This document shows, piece after piece, positions 7,633-14,290 of a DNA stretch of 17,519 bases. The notes under the pieces were generated by a model. It saw nothing but the letters and a program-made list of their open reading frames with translations. It did no database searches and was not told the origin of the DNA. Numbering within the stretch: position 1 is the stretch's first letter; every line of letters starts with the position of its first letter. The position numbers and the translations under genes were made by a program. Origin of the DNA: Cyclobacteriaceae bacterium (GTDB lineage Bacteria > Bacteroidota > Bacteroidia > Cytophagales > Cyclobacteriaceae); assembly GCA_947458795.1 (NCBI GenBank), contig CANHCD010000012.1:1-17519 (forward strand). Direction: 5' to 3'.

Positions 7633-7669
7633 AAAAATCCCCAAGCGACTGGGTCACCTGGGGATTTTT
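7633..7669 (-). terminator. intrinsic terminator after the cold-shock operon
   Basis: AAAAATCCCCA (7633-7643) pairs with TGGGGATTTTT (7659-7669) around a 15-base loop. On the minus strand the stem ends in a run of seven T, typical of a Rho-independent terminator, and it lies 17 bases beyond the stop codon of the cold-shock gene. The symmetrical A/T flanks could also allow function from the other side. Confidence 0.88.
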
Positions 7670-7686
7670 AGCAAGGGAAGGTGGAA

Positions 7687-7881
7687 TTACTTAACCACTT
7701 TCACGTTAACGGCATTGATACCTTTCTTTCCTTGTACCAATTCGTACACTACTTTGTCATTTTCACGGATTTCGTGAACCAAACCTGTGTGGTGAACGAA
7801 TACGTCCTCACTATTATCAGATGGGGTAATGAATCCAAAGCCTTTGGTTGTGTTAAAGAATTTTACTGTTCCTTCATTCAT
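7687..7881 (-). CDS. cold-shock domain protein (CspA family)
   Basis: 64 residues, the usual length for a single cold-shock domain. Both RNA-binding motifs are present: RNP1 K-G-F-G-F-I (13-18) and RNP2 V-F-V-H-H (27-31). The domain closes with G-x-x-A-x-N-V. The protein binds single-stranded RNA/DNA and acts as an RNA chaperone. Its start codon overlaps the end of the upstream Lys-rich gene in the sequence ATGAATGA, so translation is probably coupled. It is the last gene of the desaturase-helicase cluster and is followed by a strong terminator. I do not assign a specific Csp paralogue. Confidence 0.95.
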   Translation of the reverse strand: MNEGTVKFFNTTKGFGFITPSDNSEDVFVHHTGLVHEIRENDKVVYELVQGKKGINAVNVKVVK

Positions 7882-8134
7882 GATTTTTGAAATTTTGATT
7901 TGTTTTTACTCGATTTTGATTGGACTGATTTGAAATAAATTTTTTCTCTACTGGCGGTTCTGGAGGAGTATCAGAGATGTTTCCGAATTCATCCACATAA
8001 GCGATCATGTTATCGAGACTTCCATCTTTTGGTTGTCCTTTTCGCTCAAGCTTCTTCTCCATTTTATCTTTCTGCTTTCTCTTCTTTAGTTCCGCCTTTT
8101 GTTTTTTGATAAATGTGTTTTGATTTTTTGACAT
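7874..8134 (-). CDS. Lys-rich small protein linked to the cold-shock gene
   Basis: 86 residues. The first half is highly basic and helical (repeated K/E/R, likely an RNA-binding or coiled segment). A conserved-looking core, N-M-I-A-Y-V-D-E-F-G-N-I-S-D-T-P-P (about 42-58), is followed by a polar tail. Proteins with this 'AYVDE.GNI.DTPP' core sit next to cold-shock genes in many Bacteroidota, so this is a true gene of unknown function. It starts 9 bases after the DEAD-box helicase stop and overlaps the cold-shock gene by 8 bases. A role as a partner of the RNA chaperone or helicase is inference from its position only. Confidence 0.8.
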   Translation of the reverse strand: MSKNQNTFIKKQKAELKKRKQKDKMEKKLERKGQPKDGSLDNMIAYVDEFGNISDTPPEPPVEKKFISNQSNQNRVKTNQNFKNHE

Positions 8135-8143
8135 GCAAGTGGT

Positions 8144-9337
8144 TTAGTTTACAAATGTGATGGCATGACCTACTTTACCGGCTCTGCCTGTTCTTCCGAT
8201 TCGATGGATGTAAGCATCCATTGTCATCGGTAGCTGATAATTGATCACATGGCTCACATCAGCTACATCGATCCCTCTGGCCGCAACGTCAGTTGCTACC
8301 AATACTCGGATGTCCCCACTCTTGAATTCATCGATCATTCTGTTTCGAAAATTCTGGGACTTATCTCCGTGGATTTGACCGGCTTTGATACCGGCTTGTA
8401 CTAACTTTTTAGCTAAACGATCCGCTAGCCTTTTAGTTTCAGTAAATAGAATTACTTTTTCCAATTCTGGGTTTGCGAACAAGTCTGCTAGTACATCAAA
8501 CTTATCTTGTCCTTCTGGAACACGAATCGTTTGTTGCTCAATATTTTCATTGGTAGACCCCCCACCAGAAACCTTCACCTCTAAAGGATTAGAAAGTAGG
8601 CCATCAATCAATTTCTTTTGACCCGGCTCAAGCGTTGCTGAAAACAAGAGCGTTTGATCTCTAGTCCCGATTCGATTGACAAGTTTATTGACGTCTAGGA
8701 CAAAGCCCATATCCAACATGCGGTCAAACTCATCCAAAACAAGGGTGTTTACTTTCCTGAGATCTAATTCACGACGGTCTGAAAGGTCTAAAAGCCTTCC
8801 TGGGGTGCCTACAATCACTTGAAGCTTGCGCTGCAATTTCTGGTGATCAGAATTGATATTGGTTCCTCCGATAAAAGTGGCAGAGTAAAGCTGCATACCT
8901 AGGGTAAGCGACTTAAATTCTTCTTCTATCTGCAAGGCCAACTCTCTTGTCGGTGTCACCACCAAGGCAGTGTAGTTTCTAGGATCCTTCAGCGCATGCT
9001 CAATGATAGGAATCAAGAAGGCGGCAGTTTTTCCTGACCCTGTCTTTGAAATCGCCATCATGTCTCTTCCTTGAAGGAGGGGTTGAATGGATTGCTCCTG
9101 AATGTTGGTAAGCGTCTGGTATCCTTTTGCGAGGATATTTTGAAGCAACTTAGCCGTCAAACCAAGGTCTGCGAAGGTCTTTTCCGTACGGAATCCTTCT
9201 TGTCCACTGGGCTGGGCTTTTTTAACAAATAGACGGGGATCTAGAGTAGATTCCTTCTTTTTTACCGTTCTGCGGTCCTGATTTCCTCCGCGAGGAGCTG
9301 GTGCAGGTTTGGTGTTTTTTCTTGTAGAGTTATTCAT
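8144..9337 (-). CDS. DEAD-box ATP-dependent RNA helicase (RhlE/CsdA-like)
   Basis: 397 residues. After a basic, Pro-rich N-terminal tail (1-50) the two RecA-like domains show all core motifs: F-x-x-L-G-L (55-60), Q-motif around I-Q-E-Q-S-I (79-84), Walker A K-T-G-S-G-K-T (98-104), P-T-R-E-L-A (129-134), T-P-G-R (178-181), motif II D-E-F-D (202-205), S-A-T (233-235), A-R-G-I-D (353-357) and H-R-I-G-R-T-G-R (378-385). Motif II reads DEFD rather than DEAD. The protein ends shortly after motif VI, so it lacks a long C-terminal RNA-binding extension. Such helicases unwind structured RNA, especially in the cold. It lies between the desaturase (9-base gap) and the Lys-rich gene (9-base gap). Confidence 0.95.
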   Translation of the reverse strand: MNNSTRKNTKPAPAPRGGNQDRRTVKKKESTLDPRLFVKKAQPSGQEGFRTEKTFADLGLTAKLLQNILAKGYQTLTNIQEQSIQPLLQGRDMMAISKTGSGKTAAFLIPIIEHALKDPRNYTALVVTPTRELALQIEEEFKSLTLGMQLYSATFIGGTNINSDHQKLQRKLQVIVGTPGRLLDLSDRRELDLRKVNTLVLDEFDRMLDMGFVLDVNKLVNRIGTRDQTLLFSATLEPGQKKLIDGLLSNPLEVKVSGGGSTNENIEQQTIRVPEGQDKFDVLADLFANPELEKVILFTETKRLADRLAKKLVQAGIKAGQIHGDKSQNFRNRMIDEFKSGDIRVLVATDVAARGIDVADVSHVINYQLPMTMDAYIHRIGRTGRAGKVGHAITFVN

Positions 9338-9346
9338 CAGTTGGTT

Positions 9347-10333
9347 TTAAGCTTTGACAGGCTGCATTTCTACATTACCTAGGTGGTAAAGCATTTTCGC
9401 GTGGGCCTTCAATGCATCAAAAAATGTCTTTTTTGTATAATATGGAATATTGTATTCTGCCGCAGTAGCCTTTACAATTGGGGCAATGTGGCGGTAATGT
9501 ACATGGCAAATATCTGGGAACAAATGGTGTTCAACTTGATAATTCAACCCACCAATCGCCCAAGAAAATAAGTGATTATTTTCAGAGTAATTTGATGTGG
9601 TAGCTAATTGGTGCAGCATGCGCTCTCCCTCAACGACACCAAACTCGTTGGCCTGTGGGAAGGATACTTCTGGCATGATGTGGGCTGTTTGGAAAACCAA
9701 AGAAATGCTAAGACCTGTCACAAAGTGGAGCGCAAGGAATGCAAGTATGATTTCACCAACTCCAAATGGAGAGAAGGCAATCGGCAATCCAAGAATAATG
9801 AAATAGTAAACCAACTTCCAAGCGATGATTTTCAACACCGTATTTCGGTATACATTTTCACCTTTGAACATGCCCATCTTGTAATAGCGATCAAAGCGGA
9901 TAAAGTCTTTAGATGTTACCCAAGAAACCGTTGATAAACCGTAAAAGATCCAAGTATACCAATGCTGAAAGGAATGCATCTTATTCTTAGGAGCATGAGG
10001 AGAGAATCGAAGGAAAAAAGGAGCATTGATGTCATCGTCTCCTTCAGGGATGTTGGTGTACGAATGGTGAAGTACGTTATGTTGTACTCTCCAAACTGTC
10101 GCATTGGCACCAACTAAATTGAGTGTGTAGCCAAGCAACTTGTTGATTTTAGGGTTCTGCGAATAGGTGCCATGGATGGCATCGTGCATAATTCCCATCC
10201 CTATGCCTGCCATTCCCAATCCACTTGCTACATAGCAAGTAAACAATTGCCAAGTCTGATCCACTGCTCCCGTAGTTACAAGAACAATCGGTACAAAATA
10301 CAAGCACAACATGACAAAAGTCTTGAACATCAT
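9347..10333 (-). CDS. membrane fatty acid desaturase (acyl-CoA/acyl-lipid type)
   Basis: 328 residues from the first ATG. The three His boxes of membrane di-iron desaturases are present: H-D-A-I-H (50-54), H-N-V-L-H-H (85-90) and Q-V-E-H-H (266-270). The last box begins with Gln, as in front-end (delta-5/6-type) desaturases, but no cytochrome b5 domain is present. Hydrophobic segments at about 6-22, 30-50, 122-140, 172-190 and 194-215 give an integral inner-membrane protein. It introduces double bonds into fatty acyl chains and so raises membrane fluidity. The coding frame almost certainly extends upstream of 10333 (see 10334-10447), giving a total near 366 residues. It is the first gene of a cluster ending in a cold-shock gene, which suggests cold-responsive expression. 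Confidence 0.92.
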   Translation of the reverse strand: MMFKTFVMLCLYFVPIVLVTTGAVDQTWQLFTCYVASGLGMAGIGMGIMHDAIHGTYSQNPKINKLLGYTLNLVGANATVWRVQHNVLHHSYTNIPEGDDDINAPFFLRFSPHAPKNKMHSFQHWYTWIFYGLSTVSWVTSKDFIRFDRYYKMGMFKGENVYRNTVLKIIAWKLVYYFIILGLPIAFSPFGVGEIILAFLALHFVTGLSISLVFQTAHIMPEVSFPQANEFGVVEGERMLHQLATTSNYSENNHLFSWAIGGLNYQVEHHLFPDICHVHYRHIAPIVKATAAEYNIPYYTKKTFFDALKAHAKMLYHLGNVEMQPVKA

Positions 10334-10447
10334 TTCCTTGTTCGCAAACTTGGTTTGTTGCGTAGAAGTGAAATAAGTATTGACTCTGCTTCTAAGTGTG
10401 GTTGAAAATTCAGACAGAGCTGAATCAGAAAATCGAATGGTCTTAAT
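10334..10447 (-). other. probable N-terminal coding extension of the desaturase, ATT start?
   Basis: In the same frame, the 38 codons before the ATG at 10333 are open and read like the normal N-terminus of this family: a K-T-I-R-F-S opening, then T-L-R-S-R-V-N-T-Y-F and K-F-A-N-K-E directly before M-M-F-K. There is no ATG, GTG or TTG in this stretch; the in-frame stop TAG is at 10469-10471. ATT codons at 10450-10448, 10447-10445 and 10438-10436 are the candidate starts, with CTG at 10417-10415 less likely. The ATT at 10447 falls where the usual M-x-T-[IV]-[KR]-F start would place Met. Confidence 0.6.
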
Positions 10448-10848
10448 AATAAGGTAGTTTGGGTGAAACTAGTAAATCTGGGTTCTCTAAAGGATGTTAA
10501 CTGCAGGTTTTAACTCAAAAAGAATGACTTCTGTTGAATTAAAAAAGTAGAAGAAAAAGAAGTAAAACCTGTGTTGGAGAACTCTTGATTTGCTACTTGT
10601 GGCAGGTGAATCGCCGATGCTAAACTTGATAACAAGTATCGAAAACATTTTCCCGACATACAAGAGTAGGTAAAGAAAACGAGAATTCCTAATTTATTGG
10701 AATGAAAGGAAGCCTAGAGGGCTGTTTCCCAGCACATTTTCATTGGTTCAGTCCTTTGTTAGGTTATCCCCATCATGCATCTTTTCAAGACAGGTAGCAA
10801 ACCAGCATCGGGAAAAATAGAAGGTCCGTTAATCAATTGACCAACGCC
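10448..10848. other. 400-base intergenic region, possible long leader of the cold-shock cluster
   Basis: No credible gene is seen in either strand. On the minus strand it precedes the desaturase and on the other side it lies after the end of the tsdA-like gene. No exact TAnnTTTG box was found; TACTTTTT (minus strand, 10542-10549) is the closest. A perfect 9-bp inverted repeat, CAGGTTTTA (10504-10512) and TAAAACCTG (10563-10571), is 50 bases apart and could fold in a leader RNA. Cold-shock genes often have long structured leaders, but that role here is inference. Confidence 0.35.
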
Positions 10849-11901
10849 TCACTTAGAATTAGATTTTGCAGCTTTTATGGGTTTGAAGGGCCCAAACTTA
10901 TGTTGCTCCTCTGAAAATCCGTCAGTAAAAGGCCCGAAGGGATGGTCCATGGGCTTCTTTGAAATATCTGGCCAATCTTGTGAAAGGTCTTTCGTGGGTC
11001 TCTCCATGCTATTGACATAGGCGGCAAGATCCCAAGATTCCTCATCGCTCAAGATAGGCTGCTCGAATGTCGCGCCCAAAGGCATGTTTGCTTTTACATA
11101 ACCTGCAAACCGGGAGAGGCGATAAAGCCCTGCTCCATGATTGTAACTCGCTTCTCCCCAAAGTGGCGGATACACATAGCCGGTACCATACGGTTTGGCC
11201 TGTCCTTTTCCATCAGTCTGGTGGCAACTTGCACATTGTTTCTCGTACACAAGCTTTCCCCTTATTGGGTCTGCTGCACGATCCAAAAGTGGCACTTCAT
11301 AGAGCCCAGACCCTATCGGTATTTCACCTTTAGGAACCTCCTTCCCTACCCAGTTGATATACGCTACCATGGCTTTCATCTCTTTGGAATCTCTAGCCAA
11401 TGGCTTGCCGTTAAGACTGCGTTCAAAACAATCGTTGATTCGCTTCTGAATGTCTTCTTCGGTTCCAGACCTTGCTCTGAATTTTGGATAAGTAGCAGCT
11501 ACAGCACTGTAATTGTTCCCAAAAGGAGCCGTTCCCGCTTGCAAATGGCAATTTTGGCAGTTCATTCCATTTGAAATGGCTTTTACCTTGCCCTTTGGTC
11601 CCAAGTATTCTGCAGTATTTGCTACCAATTCCTTCCCGTAGTTCAGCTCTTCTGCATTGGGCTCCTGATCCATAACTGACCAATCAGCTGCTTTCCATAC
11701 GGTGGCTGGATCAACCAATGCCTTCACCACAGGAGTTTCAACGGCCTCCACAGGTATATCCTGAGGTCCTTCTGCAAGACTTGGCAACTGTATCCCAGAA
11801 AAAGATAAAAAAAGCATAAAACCCAGCCCCAACACTAAAGCCGTAGAAAGTCCGAGCAGGGCTACAACTAGGGATATAAGCTTAATAAATGGCTGCCTCA
11901 T
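10849..11901 (-). CDS. tsdA: diheme cytochrome c, thiosulfate dehydrogenase (TsdA) type
   Basis: 350 residues. An N-terminal hydrophobic helix (about 7-36) is a signal anchor or uncleaved signal, placing the protein in the periplasm or on the inner membrane. Two CXXCH haem sites are seen, C-Q-N-C-H (115-119) and C-A-S-C-H (223-227). Between them, I-N-D-C-F-E-R-S with Cys158 and N-G-K-P-L corresponds to the TsdA signature in which Cys is the unusual axial ligand of haem 1; A-N-M-P-L-G (Met273) fits the haem 2 ligand. TsdA interconverts thiosulfate and tetrathionate. The direction cannot be told from sequence, and a general c-type cytochrome is the alternative. The promoter has an exact -7 box and a Crp-like element. 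Persulfide dioxygenase and YeeE/YedE genes lie 3-5 kb away. Confidence 0.85.
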   Translation of the reverse strand: MRQPFIKLISLVVALLGLSTALVLGLGFMLFLSFSGIQLPSLAEGPQDIPVEAVETPVVKALVDPATVWKAADWSVMDQEPNAEELNYGKELVANTAEYLGPKGKVKAISNGMNCQNCHLQAGTAPFGNNYSAVAATYPKFRARSGTEEDIQKRINDCFERSLNGKPLARDSKEMKAMVAYINWVGKEVPKGEIPIGSGLYEVPLLDRAADPIRGKLVYEKQCASCHQTDGKGQAKPYGTGYVYPPLWGEASYNHGAGLYRLSRFAGYVKANMPLGATFEQPILSDEESWDLAAYVNSMERPTKDLSQDWPDISKKPMDHPFGPFTDGFSEEQHKFGPFKPIKAAKSNSK

Positions 11902-11927
11902 CGGAGTTAGATTCTTCTAGAAAAATA

Positions 11928-11935
11928 CAAAGTTA
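11928..11935 (-). promoter_or_regulatory. -7 box TAACTTTG of the tsdA-like gene
   Basis: On the minus strand TAACTTTG matches TAnnTTTG exactly and ends 26 bases before the ATG at 11901. No TTG -33 element is seen at the usual spacing, which would fit dependence on an activator bound at 11958-11973. Confidence 0.55.
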
Positions 11936-11957
11936 CGCTATCGGGACCCTCATTTCT

Positions 11958-11973
11958 TGTGACTCCGATCACT
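11958..11973 (-). promoter_or_regulatory. Crp/Fnr-like site upstream of tsdA
   Basis: TGTGA-N6-TCACT (halves 11958-11962 and 11969-11973): GTGA-N6-TCAC is a perfect dyad of the Crp/Fnr type. Its centre (11965.5) is 30.5 bases upstream of the -7 box, close to the class II activator position. The same geometry is seen at trxA and the persulfide dioxygenase gene. Confidence 0.45.
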
Positions 11974-12135
11974 CAATCTTCTACAAATTAAAAAAAGTAG
12001 GTGAAAATCCGTTGGAATCGAGATAGAACCTGAAAACTTTGGTTCAGCTTGCGCACAGCTAATTACCCAAACAGCGCAGCAAGTTCAATTACAAGCCTGC
12101 CCGGTCAAATCCCGAACCACAGCAACTAATTTGCA

Positions 12136-12858
12136 TTACACGGATGAAATCTGCGCTTCAAAAACCAGTTTACCCTGAACTCGCCCTTGTAAAAAAGGAG
12201 ATGATTTGTCCCCTAGAACGGTTAAACTCACCTCATCCCCTCCCTTGCATTCTGCCAAGTAGTTTATCGCAAGTTGAGAAGGAAACATTCCCTGTACAGC
12301 CACCCTATTTTCTACCCAACGGATGTAGCTCGTATGGTTGACATGGTTATATAGGTCCAAATCAGAATGCTGTACCTGTATCAAGCTCGTATCCTGTAGT
12401 GGACCTGAAGGCTCCAACTTGATTGGTTGCCAGCTTGGAGCATCCTGTGGATTGAAAAGGGCGCTGGGCAATACAGATTCGGGCTTGAGGATCCTCTTTT
12501 TCTCAATATGTACCAATAACCAGGAGGACATCGCACGAGCTATCACTTCTTCCTGCTCATTCCAAACCATAAACTCTCGAAAAGCAAAAGCACCAGCCTG
12601 TCCTCTGCCTCCAGTGAATAATCGAAGGCGATCTCCCCAACGTGGAAATTGGTTTACCTTAATTTCGATTCTTGAAAGCGCCCACATCAATTGTTGCTCC
12701 AATAAAGACCTTCCAAAACCTTCAGAATCAGCATGCTTCCAAGCAATTTCTTGAAATAAATCTGCCAAACAGGAAAGGCGCATGTCTCCATGTGGATGCA
12801 CTTGATAGGCTCCTACTTCGAATACCTTTTCAAACTGAAAGTTCTCAGGTAAACTCAT
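12136..12858 (-). CDS. acyl-ACP thioesterase (FatA/FatB-like, double hotdog)
   Basis: 240 residues, the usual length of bacterial acyl-ACP thioesterases. The first hotdog domain covers about 8-135 (long helix D-L-F-Q-E-I-A-W, then W-A-L-S-R-I-E-I and W-G-D-R-L). The second carries the catalytic-side motif S-D-L-D-L-Y-N-H-V-N-H-T-S-Y-I-R-W (165-181), containing the Asp and His of the family; the plant-type Asn position is Tyr170. It releases free fatty acids from acyl-ACP in the cytoplasm. It overlaps the upstream MFS transporter by four bases (ATGA), so the two are co-translated. A link to transporter export is inference only. Confidence 0.88.
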   Translation of the reverse strand: MSLPENFQFEKVFEVGAYQVHPHGDMRLSCLADLFQEIAWKHADSEGFGRSLLEQQLMWALSRIEIKVNQFPRWGDRLRLFTGGRGQAGAFAFREFMVWNEQEEVIARAMSSWLLVHIEKKRILKPESVLPSALFNPQDAPSWQPIKLEPSGPLQDTSLIQVQHSDLDLYNHVNHTSYIRWVENRVAVQGMFPSQLAINYLAECKGGDEVSLTVLGDKSSPFLQGRVQGKLVFEAQISSV

Positions 12859-14021
12859 GCTTCTGCTACGTTTTCTTGCGCATGAAAGATATTTTTGCTA
12901 AAACTAGTGAGCAACAGAATCCCTAATCCGTTAATTCCAATTAGTGCGAACGAAACTTTTAAATCAAAGAGTTCGGCCACAAAACCAATGAGCGGCGGGC
13001 CTACCAAAAAGCCAAAGAAGGAAATCGTGGACACCAGGGCTAGGGCTACACTAGGCGAATACAGTTTGGATCGGCCTGCAATACCGTAGGAAACGGGAAC
13101 GATGGAGGCAACACCTGCACCTACCATCAAAAAGCCGATAGCCGCCGTCAACAGATTGGGAAAGCCCACCGACAGCAGTAGACCAAAGAATATGAGCAGC
13201 CCACTGACTTGAAGTACAGGAACCTTGCCAAAACGATTGCTTGCCTTATCAGTCACGAATCTCCCGGAGGCCATAGCACCCATAAAGCAAACGTAGCCTA
13301 AAGACACGTATTGAGGCTCTGCTTCAACGATTTTTTTAAAATAAACACCCGACCAATCAAACATGCAACCCTCAGCCATCATCCCCAAAAAGGAAATTAC
13401 ACCTACCCGAAGAAGCAGGGCATCTGGCTTTCGCAACACGAGTCCACCCTCCTCACCTGGTGCCGGCTTGTCATTGAGGACAAATTTTTGTGACAACAAA
13501 ATCATTGCTGCAGACAGCAAAGCCACCACAACGTAGTGCGCTGCGGGAGAAAAGTTAAGGAAAATCATGCCTGCACCTACCCCTGCACCGGTAAAGCCGG
13601 CCATGCTCCAAATACCATGGAAGGAGGCGAGAATGCTTTTTCCAAACTGATTTTCCAAGCCCAGGGCTTGGGTATTCAACGAAATGTTCATGATGTTGCC
13701 CAGCACGCCAAAACCCATCAAAACTGGCGCTATTGTCCAGATACTTGGGGCCAAACCGATCAAGGGAAGGGAGAATGCGTAGGCAAAACTACAAATCAAG
13801 ATGACGCTGCGACTACCGTAGCGATGTACCGACCAACCTGCGATGGGTAACCCGAGCATGGAACCTATGGGCAAACAGAGCAAAAGCGTGCCAAGCTGCC
13901 CTTCAGAGAGTTGGAACTTACTTTGAATGTCCGGGATGCGTGCAGCCCAGCTGGCAAAGCATATTCCCATAAAGAAAAAAAGTGCTCCTAGAGCGACCCT
14001 GCGTTGGGAAAGGTAATTCAT
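12855..14021 (-). CDS. MFS transporter
   Basis: 388 residues with about 12 hydrophobic segments. The N-terminus M-N-Y-L-S-Q-R-R-V-A-L-G-A-L-F-F-F leads into S-W-A-A-R-I-P-D-I-Q, then G-x-L-L-L-C-L-P-I-G-S and a loop G-W-S-V-H-R-Y-G-S-R-S (62-72) that corresponds to the MFS motif A between helices 2 and 3. The A-A-R-I-P-x-x-Q start resembles the YbjJ-like branch of MFS exporters/permeases; the substrate is unknown. It is the first gene of a two-gene unit with the acyl-ACP thioesterase, which overlaps its stop codon. A -7 box TACCTTTG at 14047-14054 ends 25 bases before the ATG. Confidence 0.88.
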   Translation of the reverse strand: MNYLSQRRVALGALFFFMGICFASWAARIPDIQSKFQLSEGQLGTLLLCLPIGSMLGLPIAGWSVHRYGSRSVILICSFAYAFSLPLIGLAPSIWTIAPVLMGFGVLGNIMNISLNTQALGLENQFGKSILASFHGIWSMAGFTGAGVGAGMIFLNFSPAAHYVVVALLSAAMILLSQKFVLNDKPAPGEEGGLVLRKPDALLLRVGVISFLGMMAEGCMFDWSGVYFKKIVEAEPQYVSLGYVCFMGAMASGRFVTDKASNRFGKVPVLQVSGLLIFFGLLLSVGFPNLLTAAIGFLMVGAGVASIVPVSYGIAGRSKLYSPSVALALVSTISFFGFLVGPPLIGFVAELFDLKVSFALIGINGLGILLLTSFSKNIFHAQENVAEA

Positions 14022-14046
14022 GAGTGAAGGTGACTACAAAACAGGT

Positions 14047-14054
14047 CAAAGGTA
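14047..14054 (-). promoter_or_regulatory. -7 box TACCTTTG of the MFS-thioesterase operon
   Basis: The minus-strand TACCTTTG matches TAnnTTTG exactly and ends 25 bases before the ATG at 14021. No Crp-like dyad is found about 30 bases upstream, so this promoter serves as a contrast to the sulfur-gene promoters. Confidence 0.5.
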
Positions 14055-14142
14055 AGCAGAAAGCAAGGGAAAGTGATACCAATTCCATCGACAGCACAAA
14101 CTATTCTTGGGATCTAAGAGTTAAAGTAGAAATCTAAAGCCC

Positions 14143-14223
14143 ATGGAATTTGTCATTGTAGGTAGCATCGTCCTCACCATCATTATTTTTATCCGGTTTA
14201 TAGTCAAAAAGGTCTTTAACTAA
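14143..14223 (+). CDS. candidate 26-residue single-span membrane microprotein
   Basis: An ATG-initiated frame of 26 residues ending in TAA at 14221-14223. It opens M-E-F-V-I-V-G-S, has a run of Val/Leu/Ile/Thr (about 4-20), then F-I-V-K-K-V-F-N, giving one membrane helix with a basic cytoplasmic tail. The stop codon abuts the terminator hairpin at 14221-14258, as expected for a real short transcript. There is no convincing ribosome binding site or TAnnTTTG box, and the opposite strand also carries an open frame. It could be a chance frame; confidence is low. Confidence 0.35.
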   Translation: MEFVIVGSIVLTIIIFIRFIVKKVFN

Positions 14224-14258
14224 AAAGTGCCGCCAATTAGTCAAGGCGACACTTTTTA
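14221..14258. terminator. bidirectional terminator hairpin
   Basis: TAAAAAGTG (14221-14229) pairs with CACTTTTTA (14250-14258); after one mismatch (C14230/A14249) CGCC (14231-14234) pairs with GGCG (14245-14248) around a 10-base loop. The A/T arms give a T-run on either strand. On the minus strand it lies about 30 bases beyond the YeeE/DUF6691 stop; on the plus strand it overlaps the stop of the candidate microprotein. Confidence 0.75.
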
Positions 14259-14290
14259 AAAAAGAAATTATTTTTTGTTTGAGAATCGAA

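Noticed and set aside
9608..9934. Plus-strand open frame of 108 codons opposite the desaturase
   Set aside because: The minus strand carries the desaturase His-box gene here; the antisense translation is not protein-like.
11137..11574. Plus-strand open frame of 145 codons inside the tsdA-like gene
   Set aside because: It lies fully antisense to a gene with clear haem motifs and its translation has no recognisable domain.
12027..12084. Imperfect inverted repeats (GAACC/GGTTC and CTTGCGC/GCGCagCAAG) between tsdA and the thioesterase gene
   Set aside because: Bulged or short stems with no T-run; not supported as a terminator or operator.
12338..12754. Plus-strand open frame of 138 codons inside the thioesterase gene
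   Set aside because: Antisense shadow of a well-supported coding region.
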